Below are positions 9,334 to 17,583 of a stretch of 64,000 bases of DNA, piece after piece (the stretch's first letter is position 1; each line of letters begins with the position of its first letter). Below the pieces are notes generated by a model. The model saw only the letters and a program-made list of their open reading frames with translations. It was not told the origin of the DNA and made no database searches. Source of the stretch: an uncultured Acidobacteriota bacterium. Lineage in GTDB: Bacteria; Acidobacteriota; Vicinamibacteria; Vicinamibacterales; CAVVIG01. The stretch is taken from contig CADEDC010000011.1 in assembly GCA_902825985.1 (NCBI GenBank), positions 1 through 64,000 of the forward strand. Reading direction: 5' to 3'. A program made the position numbers and the translations under genes.

Positions 9334-10353
9334 TCAGCGCGGGCGGCGCTTCGCGGCGTACATCGACTGGTCCGCCTCGTTGACGAGTGCGGCGGCGGTG
9401 ACCCCGGGTCGCCACTCGGCGGCGCCCACCGACAGATGGAGATCGACCTTCACCGCCCCGTGCGGCCCGACGAGCGTATAGCGGCCGCCGACCCATTGAC
9501 GAATCCGCTGGATGTGGTCGCAGGCGTCGGCGCCGGCACAGCCGGAGACGATGATGAACTCGTCACCGCCCCACCGGCCGACCGCATCGCCGGGGCGGAG
9601 GTTGGCCTTGAGATCGACGCTGAACTGCCGGAGCAGATCGTCTCCCGCCGCATGGCCGAATCGATCGTTCGTGGACTTGAAGTCATCGAGGTCGATGAGA
9701 CCGATGGTGAACGGCTCGCCCGCCTGCACGCGGCGCTCGATGAGCAGCTCGATCTTGCGGCGATTGAGCAGGCCGGTCAGCGGGTCGTGCGCCGCGAGCC
9801 GCTCCGCCGCCTCCAGGCTCGCCTGGTAGACGGTCAGTTCCGCCTGCATCGCGGTCACCGCCGCCCTGGTCGACTTCGACATCTCCTCGACCGACGCACA
9901 CAGCTCGCTCGCGCTGTCGAGGACGGCGCTTCGCAGGTCACGGACGTCGTCCAGCGTCGCGATCCGTCGCAGGCGGGTGGTCAGCGCGTCGAAGCGCAGC
10001 ACATGCTCCGCGTCGCTCGCCGCCACGCTGGCAGCGGTGTGTGCCAACGTCACGAGCAGTTCCTTGACGTCCGACGTCTTCCGTCGCAGATCGTCCTCCA
10101 CCGAGTCGGCCCACTGCTCCAGGGCCTCGCGCGCGCCCGCGCCGGTGGCAGCGATGTCGGCGGGAGTGTCGGCCGCCGCCATCTGACGCCCGAGCGTCGC
10201 GAACTGGCGTTGGAAGCCGCCATCGGTCGCGGGCCCTACCCTGGTCGTGCCAGCGCCGACGGCCGCGAGCGTGCTCGCATACACGTCTTTCAACGCCCGC
10301 AGGAGCACGGCCGACGTGTGCTCGGTCTCCATGTGCCGCTTGAGTGAGATCAC
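9334..10353 (-). CDS. Diguanylate cyclase (GGDEF)
   Basis: A soluble protein of about 339 aa that should make cyclic-di-GMP from two GTP. The C-terminal GGDEF domain (about residues 180-335) is intact: DPLTGLLNRR at its start, IDLDDFKSTNDRFGHAAGD, and the signature WGGDEF. The upstream half is alpha-helical and probably a sensory or dimerising region; it has no recognised domain and no transmembrane segment. No obvious RxxD inhibitory site precedes the signature. The start is uncertain: the GTG at 10353 has a GGGGGACC stretch upstream, while the ATG at 10332 (METEH) has none. It is transcribed alone, between the VgrG-like gene and a TPR lipoprotein on the same strand. Confidence 0.88.
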   Translation of the reverse strand: MISLKRHMETEHTSAVLLRALKDVYASTLAAVGAGTTRVGPATDGGFQRQFATLGRQMAAADTPADIAATGAGAREALEQWADSVEDDLRRKTSDVKELLVTLAHTAASVAASDAEHVLRFDALTTRLRRIATLDDVRDLRSAVLDSASELCASVEEMSKSTRAAVTAMQAELTVYQASLEAAERLAAHDPLTGLLNRRKIELLIERRVQAGEPFTIGLIDLDDFKSTNDRFGHAAGDDLLRQFSVDLKANLRPGDAVGRWGGDEFIIVSGCAGADACDHIQRIRQWVGGRYTLVGPHGAVKVDLHLSVGAAEWRPGVTAAALVNEADQSMYAAKRRPR

Positions 10354-10496
10354 GCCCGGTCCCCCATCGTGCTCAAATCGGCAGTCCGGCCGAGAAATTG
10401 AGGGCGGGACGGTTTTGCACGCAGCTCGCCGTCGCGGCCACGGCCGGGCGGTCGCGACGGTACGGGGCTGCACGCCGACGTGGCGGAGGATCCGGT

Positions 10497-12092
10497 TCAG
10501 GGGATCCGCGCCAGCAGCGTCCGCGCTGGCGGGCCAAACTCGTCGTCGGCCACGACGAGCTCAGCGAACCGGCGCGCATCGTCCATCCGGGCGGAGTAGT
10601 ACGACGCAACCGCCGAGTTGAACCACACCGTCGCGAGCAGCCGCTCGCCGGTCGCCAGGCGCTGCTCCCGGGCCGCGACGTCGCGCGCCTGTCGCGCCGT
10701 CGCGCCGGGCGCGCGCGGCGCCTCGGCAGTCGCGCGCAGCCGCGCGATCTCGGCACGCAGCTGACGGTCGACCGTCTCGAGACAGGTCGCGGTCCTGCCG
10801 AGAGCCTCGAGTGCCCCGGACCACGCCCGCAGTCCGCTCTGGACGATGCTGAGGTGAACGCCCACCTCACAGTCGGTGCCGTTTCGCCGCCACGCTTCCT
10901 CGAATTTGCCGCGGGCCACCTCGGGCCTCCCCAGACGATGGGCGATGATGCCGGCCAGCTTCGAGACGTCGGCACTGACGATGAGCGTTGCGGCACGCTC
11001 GATGTCGGCCCACGCCGCCTCATAGCGTTCGAGCTGCGTTTCGTTCAAGGCGCGCCAGTAGCGGGCGTCGCCGGGATACCAGCCGTTCAGGGCAAGCAAC
11101 CGATCGAGGACGGCGAGCGCCTCGTGGTGGCGCCCCAGATAGGTTAACGCCCGCGCCTTACCGAGGAGAGCCGCCGCCTCGTCGGCCGTCAGTTCGAGCG
11201 CCCGATCGTAGAATGCCAGCGCACGGTCCCACTCGTCGATACCCAGGTAGGCCTCAGCCAGCGCCTGGCTCAGTGCCGGCCAGCGGCTGCGCCATTGGTA
11301 GGCCGGCAGCCACATGGCGATGGCTTCATCGATGAGGCCGCCGTCCACGGCTTGTTGCCCGGCGACGTAGCGGAGTTCGACGAACCTCGGGTGCGCCGCG
11401 AGCAGTTCCTGCAGCGTCGTCCGGTCGCCGCCGCGGCATGTGGCCGCGCGGTACACGAGCAGCGTCGTGTCGCGCCAGCTCGACGTGCGGCGTAACAAGC
11501 TTTCGACACCTTCTTCGCCGCCGCTGCGGTAGGCACAGCTGAACGAGAGCCAGACATACCCGAACAGCGGGCTGTCGTTCGCATGCGCTTCGAGGAAGGC
11601 GCGAAACTCGTCGCGGCGCCGCACGGCGGTGCTCCGGCGGGCGACATCGCGATCCGACGCCGGCGTTCCACCGGAGTGGCCGCCAGGCAGCGCGTCAACG
11701 ATGTCCATCAGCAGCAGGAGGGCGTCGCGGTCGGCGGCGGCCAGTTGCGACAGCCGGCTCGTGGAGCGCTCGACCAGTCCACCCGGTTCCAGCCCAAGTT
11801 CCCGTTCGCGCGCCGCCACGAGAATGGCCGTCTCGACAGCGCCTCGTGCGGCTTGCGATCCGACTCCAGGCTCGGCCGCGAGGCCGCCGTACAGTTCGTA
11901 CGCGTCGAGCAGGCAATCCAGGCATCCCTCGGACACGAGGGCGTCGGCCGACCGCAGCGCGTCGGTGGCCAGGGCGCGCCGGGCGGCCCCGTCAACCGGA
12001 ACCATCGTCGGTGGCGGCGCCACGGCGCACGCCGCCGCAAGCGCCGAGGACAGCATCAGCAGCATCGTGGTGCCCAGATGCCGCGCGCGCAT
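10497..12092 (-). CDS. TPR-repeat lipoprotein
   Basis: A 531-aa predicted lipoprotein (lipobox LAAAC near residue 22). It has several tetratricopeptide-like helical pairs, clearest in AYLGIDEWDRALAFYDRALE, ALTYLGRHHEALAVLDRLLA and HRLGRPEVARGKFEEAWRR. Such proteins usually scaffold cell-envelope complexes; no enzymatic motif is visible. The ATG at 12092 gives the best signal peptide (TTMLLMLSSALAAAC). An ATG 36 nt further upstream is also open, and neither has a clear ribosome-binding site. The partner is unknown; the flanking genes (GGDEF protein, small secreted protein) give no firm hint. Confidence 0.75.
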   Translation of the reverse strand: MRARHLGTTMLLMLSSALAAACAVAPPPTMVPVDGAARRALATDALRSADALVSEGCLDCLLDAYELYGGLAAEPGVGSQAARGAVETAILVAARERELGLEPGGLVERSTSRLSQLAAADRDALLLLMDIVDALPGGHSGGTPASDRDVARRSTAVRRRDEFRAFLEAHANDSPLFGYVWLSFSCAYRSGGEEGVESLLRRTSSWRDTTLLVYRAATCRGGDRTTLQELLAAHPRFVELRYVAGQQAVDGGLIDEAIAMWLPAYQWRSRWPALSQALAEAYLGIDEWDRALAFYDRALELTADEAAALLGKARALTYLGRHHEALAVLDRLLALNGWYPGDARYWRALNETQLERYEAAWADIERAATLIVSADVSKLAGIIAHRLGRPEVARGKFEEAWRRNGTDCEVGVHLSIVQSGLRAWSGALEALGRTATCLETVDRQLRAEIARLRATAEAPRAPGATARQARDVAAREQRLATGERLLATVWFNSAVASYYSARMDDARRFAELVVADDEFGPPARTLLARIP

Positions 12093-12203
12093 CACCGCCG
12101 ATGTCCGTCCGCGTCCTGTGGAACACATGGTGTCGCGTCACCGGGGACGTTGACTCACGCCGCGGCGCCCCCGCTGCAGCCTCGTGCGAACCGCGGTCGA
12201 GTG

Positions 12204-12749
12204 CTACTGTCCCGGGATCATCAGGTGCGCGGTAGAGGTGCCGGCGTTCATGATCCACACGCCGCCGCCGCTGGCGGTGTCGGGCAGCCCCAGCGTCGCT
12301 GAAGTGGCGCCGGGGACGGCGATCGTGGTGTGCGACATGCGGCCCGCTTCGTCTGGACCGTACTGGTTGTAGAAGGTCGATCCGAACTCGGGCTTGATCC
12401 GGGTGCCGTCCTTCTCGGCCGCCTCGATGAGCGCGTTGGCCCTGGCGCGGTCACCGATCGCCTCGAACTTCATGCTTTGCGCGACCCTCGGCAGATTGCC
12501 TTGCATCGTGCACTCGATGGCGAACGGCCGCTGGAGAGGCGCCCCGGACCGATCGTAGCAGACGAGATTGTTGGTGCCCTTCTTCAGCGTGTCGTAGGAG
12601 TGGTCGGACTTCCACCGGATCACCGTCGCCGCTTCACGCAAACTCGGCGGTGCGGCCAGCAGCGCCCGGGCGATCGGGTCGGTCGTCTGAGCCGACGAGG
12701 ACAGGGCAATCGACGAAGTCGCCAGCACGAGCAGGATGATGCGCGTCAC
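12204..12749 (-). CDS. Secreted protein of unknown function
   Basis: A 181-aa protein with a signal peptide (IILLVLATSSIALSSSAQ). The mature part contains SLREAATVIRW, LVCYDRSGAP and a C-terminal segment SHTTIAVPGATS. I do not recognise a catalytic motif. The layout resembles small exported proteins of unknown function seen in Acidobacteriota and Proteobacteria. A GTG at 12749 behind GGAG was chosen over two upstream in-frame ATGs because the signal peptide follows at once. It is convergent with nothing nearby, and the next gene upstream is the divergent YfiR operon. Confidence 0.6.
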   Translation of the reverse strand: MTRIILLVLATSSIALSSSAQTTDPIARALLAAPPSLREAATVIRWKSDHSYDTLKKGTNNLVCYDRSGAPLQRPFAIECTMQGNLPRVAQSMKFEAIGDRARANALIEAAEKDGTRIKPEFGSTFYNQYGPDEAGRMSHTTIAVPGATSATLGLPDTASGGGVWIMNAGTSTAHLMIPGQ

Positions 12750-12934
12750 GTTGGAGTCTCCACGGTCCATGGGTCTGCAGCCGCTCAACGGTGGCTTCGC
12801 ACCATCTTAGCAGCGGCGTGGCCGACCGCGCTGTCCGCCGGTGGCGCCCGGCCGGAAGGGTTCGTCATCGAGCGGGCCGATCAGCTCTGCCGTGGCGTGC
12901 GGGTTAGAATCATCGCGCACTTCGCCGCTGACGC

Positions 12935-13564
12935 GTGTTCGCCGCCGCCCAGTCTGCCCACGACCAGCCCCGCGGCAGACGTCTCGCCGGACGCGACGGT
13001 CGCGATCCATCTCCGCTCTCGCGTCTCCTCGTTGGCGTACTGTGCGCAGCGCTGCTCGTCCTCGGGTGCCGGGCGATGGCGCAGGAGACGCCGGCCGAGT
13101 ACCGGCTGAAGGCCGCGATCGTCTCGAAGTTCCCGCCATTCGCACAGTGGCCCGAGGCGGTGCTGTCGAACCGTCAGACGGTGGAGTTCTGCGTGCTCAA
13201 GCCGAACCCCTTCGGACGGGCGCTGGAGGACCTGGTGCGCGGCGAGTCGCTGAACGGCCGCGCCCTGCACGTGCGGGAAATCGGCGCCGCAACGGAACTC
13301 GACCCGTGTCACCTGCTGTTCGCGGCCGGCGCGCCGCGTCAGGCGCGACTCCGCCAGGCGGTCCTGGCGCGCGCCGCGACGCGGCCGATCCTGACGATCG
13401 GCGACGACCCCGACTTCCTGCAGCGCGGCGGCATCATCGCGCTGCGCGTGGTCGACGGCCGCGTGCGATTCGAAGTCGATATCGACTCGGCGGCTCGCGC
13501 CGGAATCCACCTGAGCTCGCAGCTGCTGCAGCTGGCGCTCGCGGTGCGCGGAGGTCCGGAATGA
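12935..13564 (+). CDS. YfiR-family periplasmic protein
   Basis: A 209-aa exported protein of the YfiR (DUF4154) family. In Pseudomonas, YfiR is the periplasmic repressor of a membrane diguanylate cyclase; elsewhere the family often sits beside sensor kinases. The hallmark regions are visible: EYRLKAAIVSKFPPFAQWP at the mature N-terminus, FCVLKPNPFGRAL in the middle, and ILTIGDDPDFLQRGGIIAL with FEVDIDSAARAGIHLSSQLL at the end. The single mature-region Cys pair (FCVL, DPCH) may form a disulfide. A GTG at 12935 begins the frame; a TAGAAT at 12904-12909 may be its -10 box. Its stop overlaps the next gene's ATG (ATGA), so it is translationally coupled to the kinase that it probably regulates. Confidence 0.85.
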   Translation: MFAAAQSAHDQPRGRRLAGRDGRDPSPLSRLLVGVLCAALLVLGCRAMAQETPAEYRLKAAIVSKFPPFAQWPEAVLSNRQTVEFCVLKPNPFGRALEDLVRGESLNGRALHVREIGAATELDPCHLLFAAGAPRQARLRQAVLARAATRPILTIGDDPDFLQRGGIIALRVVDGRVRFEVDIDSAARAGIHLSSQLLQLALAVRGGPE

Positions 13565-15462
13565 CCGGCTGGTTCGCGCACCTGCCGATTCATCGGAAGC
13601 TCGTCGCGCTCGCCCTCATGGTCACCGCGACGGCCCTCGTCCTGGCGACCGCCAGCCTCGTGGCGGTGGACGTCTGGCGGTTCCGCGTCACGGCGATCGA
13701 AGACACCTCGGCGCTCGCCCAGGTCGTCGCCGAGAACATGGTCGCCGCCGTCACGTTCCAGGACGAGGATGCGGCTCGCACGATCCTCGCGACGCTGCGC
13801 GTGCGCCCGGGCCTGCGGCGCGGCTGCGTGTACCTGGAGTCCGGCCGGCTGTTCGCCGGCTTCAACGTGACCGACGCGCTGGTCTGCCCGGCTACCGTCA
13901 CCCGGCCGACTTCGTGGCGCATCGTCGCGGGCAACGCTGACGTCACCCGGAACGGGCGTCAGGTCGGCCGCGTCTACGTGGAGCGTGACCTCTCCGAGAT
14001 CGCGGCACGGATTGCGATTGCCGCCGTCACCGGGCTGGTCGTGCTGCTGGCGGCCGGCGGTGTCGCGTTCCTGCTGGCGCATCGCCTGCATCGTCTCGTG
14101 TCCTCGCCGATCACCCGGCTGGCGGCCGCCGCTCGCGGCATCGATCCGTCGACCGGCAACCTGCACCTGCCCGACCTGGACGCCGGCGGCGACGAGGTGG
14201 GCGACCTGGTGCGGGCGTTCCGCGGCATGCTCGAGCGGGTCCACGACGCCAACGCACGCCTCATCGAGTCGAACGACACGCTCCGCCGCCAGGAATCCGA
14301 GCGCGAAGGGCTGTTGCGCCGCGAGCGCGAGGCGAGCCGGCTGAAGGACGAGTTCCTCGCCGCCGTGTCGCACGAACTGCGGACGCCGCTCAACGCCATC
14401 GTCGGCTGGGTCCAGATCCTCACGACGGCGACGGCCAACGAACGCACCCTGGCCAAGGCCATCGCCAGCATCGAGCGCAACGCCAGGGCGCAGACCCGGG
14501 TCATCGAAGACCTCGTCGACGTCTCGCGCATCGCCGCGGGTACCCTGAACATCCGCGTCGCGCCGGTGTCGCTCCGGGAAGTCGTCGAGGCAGCGCTCGA
14601 CACGCTGCGCGGCGCCGCCGAAGCGCGAGCGATCGACACCCGCGTCACGCTGCCGGCGGACGCCTGCATCGTGCACGGCGACCGTGACCGCCTGCAACAG
14701 GTCGTCTGGAATCTGCTGTCGAACGCGATCAAGTTCACGCCGGAGGGCGGCGCGATGGCCGTCGAGCTCGCCATCGATCGACGCCACTTCACCGTCGCGG
14801 TCACCGACTCGGGCATCGGCATCGAGCCGTCGTTCCTGCCGCAGGTGTTCGAGAAATTCCGCCAGGCCGACGGTTCGATCACCCGGGAGCGCGGCGGCCT
14901 CGGGCTCGGTCTGGCGATCGTCAAGGAACTGACCGAGCTGCACGGCGGCTCGGTCACGGCCGTAAGTGCCGGGCTGGGTCGCGGCGCGACGTTCGTCGTG
15001 CGTCTCCCGCGATGCGACGTGGTCCCGGTCGCCGGGCCGTCCGACGCGGCAGCGGCCGTCGGCCGTCGCGCCAGCCTCGACGGCGTCGAGATTCTCGCCG
15101 TCGACGACAACGCGGATGCCCTCGACGTCCTCGCCGCGACGCTCGGCCAGGCCGGTGCGACGGTCCGCATGGTCACCTCCGGCGCCGAGGCGATCGCGGA
15201 ATGGGAACGTCGTCCGGCGGACGTGCTCATCTGCGATCTCGCCATGCCTCACATGGACGGCTTCGAGGTCCTGCAGGCGATCCGGATGCGTGACCGGGAG
15301 GTCGGGCGTGGGACGCCGGCGATTGCGCTGAGCGCCTACGCGTCGGCCGACTACGTCGACCGGACGCGACGGGCCGGCTTCGCGGCGCACGTCGGCAAGC
15401 CGGCGGCGCTCGACGACCTGATCAACGCCGTGCGCGCGGTCATCGACGAGGTTCGCCAATGA
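13561..15462 (+). CDS. Hybrid sensor histidine kinase (CHASE8-like, HAMP, REC)
   Basis: A 633-aa inner-membrane sensor kinase. Transmembrane helix 1 is at about 15-37 and helix 2 at about 152-173, with a periplasmic sensor of about 115 residues between them (CHASE8/DUF-type; AENMVAAVTFQDEDAA). HAMP follows (SSPITRLAAAARGID), then HisKA with His271 in VSHELRTPLNAI, HATPase (NLLSNAIKFTPEGG, DSGIGI, GLGLGLAIVKE) and a C-terminal receiver whose phosphoacceptor Asp lies in LICDLAMPHMDGF. With both kinase and receiver it can start a phosphorelay, but no histidine phosphotransfer domain or DNA-binding output is encoded here. It overlaps both yfiR upstream and the TonB receptor downstream by ATGA junctions. 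Confidence 0.9.
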   Translation: MTGWFAHLPIHRKLVALALMVTATALVLATASLVAVDVWRFRVTAIEDTSALAQVVAENMVAAVTFQDEDAARTILATLRVRPGLRRGCVYLESGRLFAGFNVTDALVCPATVTRPTSWRIVAGNADVTRNGRQVGRVYVERDLSEIAARIAIAAVTGLVVLLAAGGVAFLLAHRLHRLVSSPITRLAAAARGIDPSTGNLHLPDLDAGGDEVGDLVRAFRGMLERVHDANARLIESNDTLRRQESEREGLLRREREASRLKDEFLAAVSHELRTPLNAIVGWVQILTTATANERTLAKAIASIERNARAQTRVIEDLVDVSRIAAGTLNIRVAPVSLREVVEAALDTLRGAAEARAIDTRVTLPADACIVHGDRDRLQQVVWNLLSNAIKFTPEGGAMAVELAIDRRHFTVAVTDSGIGIEPSFLPQVFEKFRQADGSITRERGGLGLGLAIVKELTELHGGSVTAVSAGLGRGATFVVRLPRCDVVPVAGPSDAAAAVGRRASLDGVEILAVDDNADALDVLAATLGQAGATVRMVTSGAEAIAEWERRPADVLICDLAMPHMDGFEVLQAIRMRDREVGRGTPAIALSAYASADYVDRTRRAGFAAHVGKPAALDDLINAVRAVIDEVRQ

Positions 15463-17480
15463 GATCGGCAGGGACCGGGAGGCTGGCCGGGATGCGGACG
15501 AAGTGCGTCGGGCTCATCACACTGGGGCTGCTGGCCGCCGCCGCACCCGCCGACACGCAGACGACGACTCAGGACCTCAAGCGCATGAGTCTGGCGGCGC
15601 TGCTCAACCTCGACGTGTCGACCGTATCCCGCACGCCCCAACCGGCGATGCAGGTGCCGGCGGCGGTTTTCGTGATCACGGCCGAGGACATCCGGCGATC
15701 CGGAGCGCTTTCCATTCCGGAGGCGCTGCGCCTCGCGCCCGGCGTGCAGGTCGCGCGCGCCAGCGCCGGCACCTGGGCGATCGGCATGCGCGGCTTCGCC
15801 GATCGACTCGCCCGTTCGATGCTGGTGCTGATTGACGGGCGCGCGGTGTACTCGCCGTTGTTCGCCGGCACCTACTGGGAGACGCAGGACACGCTGCTCG
15901 AGGACATCGAGCGAATCGAGGTGATACGCGGTCCGGGTGGCACGCTGTGGGGGGCGAATGCCGTCAACGGCATCATCAACATCATCACCCGCTCGGCCAA
16001 GGAGACAACCGGCGCGCTGGCGACGATTGGCGGCGGCAGCCGGGATCGGGCGTTTGCCGCCGTCCGCTACGGCAGCGCACTGGGAACGACCGGCAGCTAC
16101 CGCCTGTATGCCAAGGGCTTCAGCCGGACGCATCAGTTCCACCCGACCGGGCTCGATTTCGATGGCCTGCACTCGGCGCAGGCCGGCTTTCGCGCCGACT
16201 GGCTGCCGGCCGAGGGACGGGGCGTCACGCTGCAGGGCGATCTCTACGCGGCCCGACTCGGGCAGCGGGCGCTCGTCACCCGTCTGACACCGCCGTTCAG
16301 CGTGACCGACGATCGAGAAGCGCCGCTCGCCGGCGGCAACCTCCTGTGGCGGTGGACCCGGCCGCTGGGCAGGACCGGACCGTTCCAGCTGCAGATGTTC
16401 TATGCCAGAACCACCCGCGACGAGCTCCCGGTGGCCGAGGCGCGCGACACCGTCGATGCCGACTTCCAGCACACGCCGCCGTCGTGGCGGCGCCACCAGT
16501 TCAAGTGGGGGTTGGGCTACCGGCTCACCTCGGGCCGAATCACGGCCGTGGCGCCGACCCGGTTCTTCCCGGAGCGCCGGACGGATCCCCTGTACAGCGG
16601 CTTTGCCCAGGACGACATCACCGTGATTCCGGAGCGCCTCCGGATCACGGTGGGCTCGCGGCTCGAACACAATGCCTACAGCGGTTTCGAGGTACAGCCA
16701 ACGGCGCGGCTGCTGTGGACGCCGTCGTCGACGCAGACCGCCTGGGGCGCCATCACCCGCAGCGTCCGCACGCCGTCACGCGTCGAGACCGATTACACGA
16801 CGGTCAGCGTCGTCAACCCGGCGGTTCCGATCTTCCTCCGGCTGCTCCCGAACCCCGACTTCGTGCCGGAACGGCTCGTCGCGTACGAAGCCGGCTATCG
16901 GCGCCAGCCGCTGCCGTCGGTCGCGGTGTCCGCGGCGGCGTTCTACAACCAGCTCCGTGACGTGCTCAGCGCCGACGCCCTTCCGCCGTTCGTCGAACCG
17001 GCCGCGGCCCCAACCCGGGTCATCCTGCCGGTCACGTTCGGCAACGGCCTCCAGGGCGACAGCTACGGCACCGAATTGTCCCTGGACGTCAGGCCGCGGC
17101 CAGGCTGGCGCGTCGCCGCCAACTACTCCTATCTGCGAATTCAGCTGTCGAAGGACGCCGGCGGGCTCGACGTCTCGCAGGAACGGCGCAACGAGGGTCA
17201 GAGTCCGCGGCATCAGCTGCAGGTCCAGGGCAGCGTCGACCTGCCGGGCAACTGGTCCGCCGACGTCGCGGCCCGGTACATCTCAGGCCTGCCGGCGGCG
17301 GCGATTCCCGGGTATGGGTCGGCGAATCTGCGGCTCGCCTGGCGCGTGTCGACGGGCCTCGAATTCGCGGTGATCGGTCAGGATCTGCTGCAGCCGCGAC
17401 ACGTCGAGTGGCCCGGCGGTGGCGCCGGCCCGATCGGCATCGCGCGGAGCGCGTACGTCAGTCTCTCGTGGCAACGCTGA
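15459..17480 (+). CDS. TonB-dependent receptor of the YfiR operon
   Basis: A 673-aa outer-membrane receptor with no carboxypeptidase-regulatory domain, unlike the other full-length receptors here. The signal peptide (LITLGLLAAAAPADTQ) is followed by a short N-terminal segment (LKRMSLAALLNLDVSTVSR) that is typical of BtuB/CirA-like receptors encoded with sensor kinases. The plug contains PAAVFVITAEDIRRSGA, MLVLIDGRAVYSPLF and IERIEVIRGPGGTLWGAN. The barrel ends in SAYVSLSWQR. The ATG at 15459 overlaps the kinase stop; MRTK at 15492 is an alternative start with a tighter signal peptide. The overlap with yfiR and the kinase suggests a ligand-sensing or uptake unit rather than a stand-alone transporter. 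Confidence 0.88.
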   Translation: MRSAGTGRLAGMRTKCVGLITLGLLAAAAPADTQTTTQDLKRMSLAALLNLDVSTVSRTPQPAMQVPAAVFVITAEDIRRSGALSIPEALRLAPGVQVARASAGTWAIGMRGFADRLARSMLVLIDGRAVYSPLFAGTYWETQDTLLEDIERIEVIRGPGGTLWGANAVNGIINIITRSAKETTGALATIGGGSRDRAFAAVRYGSALGTTGSYRLYAKGFSRTHQFHPTGLDFDGLHSAQAGFRADWLPAEGRGVTLQGDLYAARLGQRALVTRLTPPFSVTDDREAPLAGGNLLWRWTRPLGRTGPFQLQMFYARTTRDELPVAEARDTVDADFQHTPPSWRRHQFKWGLGYRLTSGRITAVAPTRFFPERRTDPLYSGFAQDDITVIPERLRITVGSRLEHNAYSGFEVQPTARLLWTPSSTQTAWGAITRSVRTPSRVETDYTTVSVVNPAVPIFLRLLPNPDFVPERLVAYEAGYRRQPLPSVAVSAAAFYNQLRDVLSADALPPFVEPAAAPTRVILPVTFGNGLQGDSYGTELSLDVRPRPGWRVAANYSYLRIQLSKDAGGLDVSQERRNEGQSPRHQLQVQGSVDLPGNWSADVAARYISGLPAAAIPGYGSANLRLAWRVSTGLEFAVIGQDLLQPRHVEWPGGGAGPIGIARSAYVSLSWQR

Positions 17481-17583
17481 CGCAGCCCGAGGAAGCACCC
17501 GGCCTGCCGGCGCCGGCGGCCGAACGCGACCACGGGCCGGCGCCCGCCGCTCGTTCCCGGCCGATCACGGCGTCGCGAGGGCC

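Noticed and set aside
13339-15459. 706-codon open frame antisense to the YfiR-operon kinase
   Set aside because: Arg/Asp/Gly-rich shadow translation of a high-GC gene; the plus-strand frame carries clear kinase and receiver motifs.
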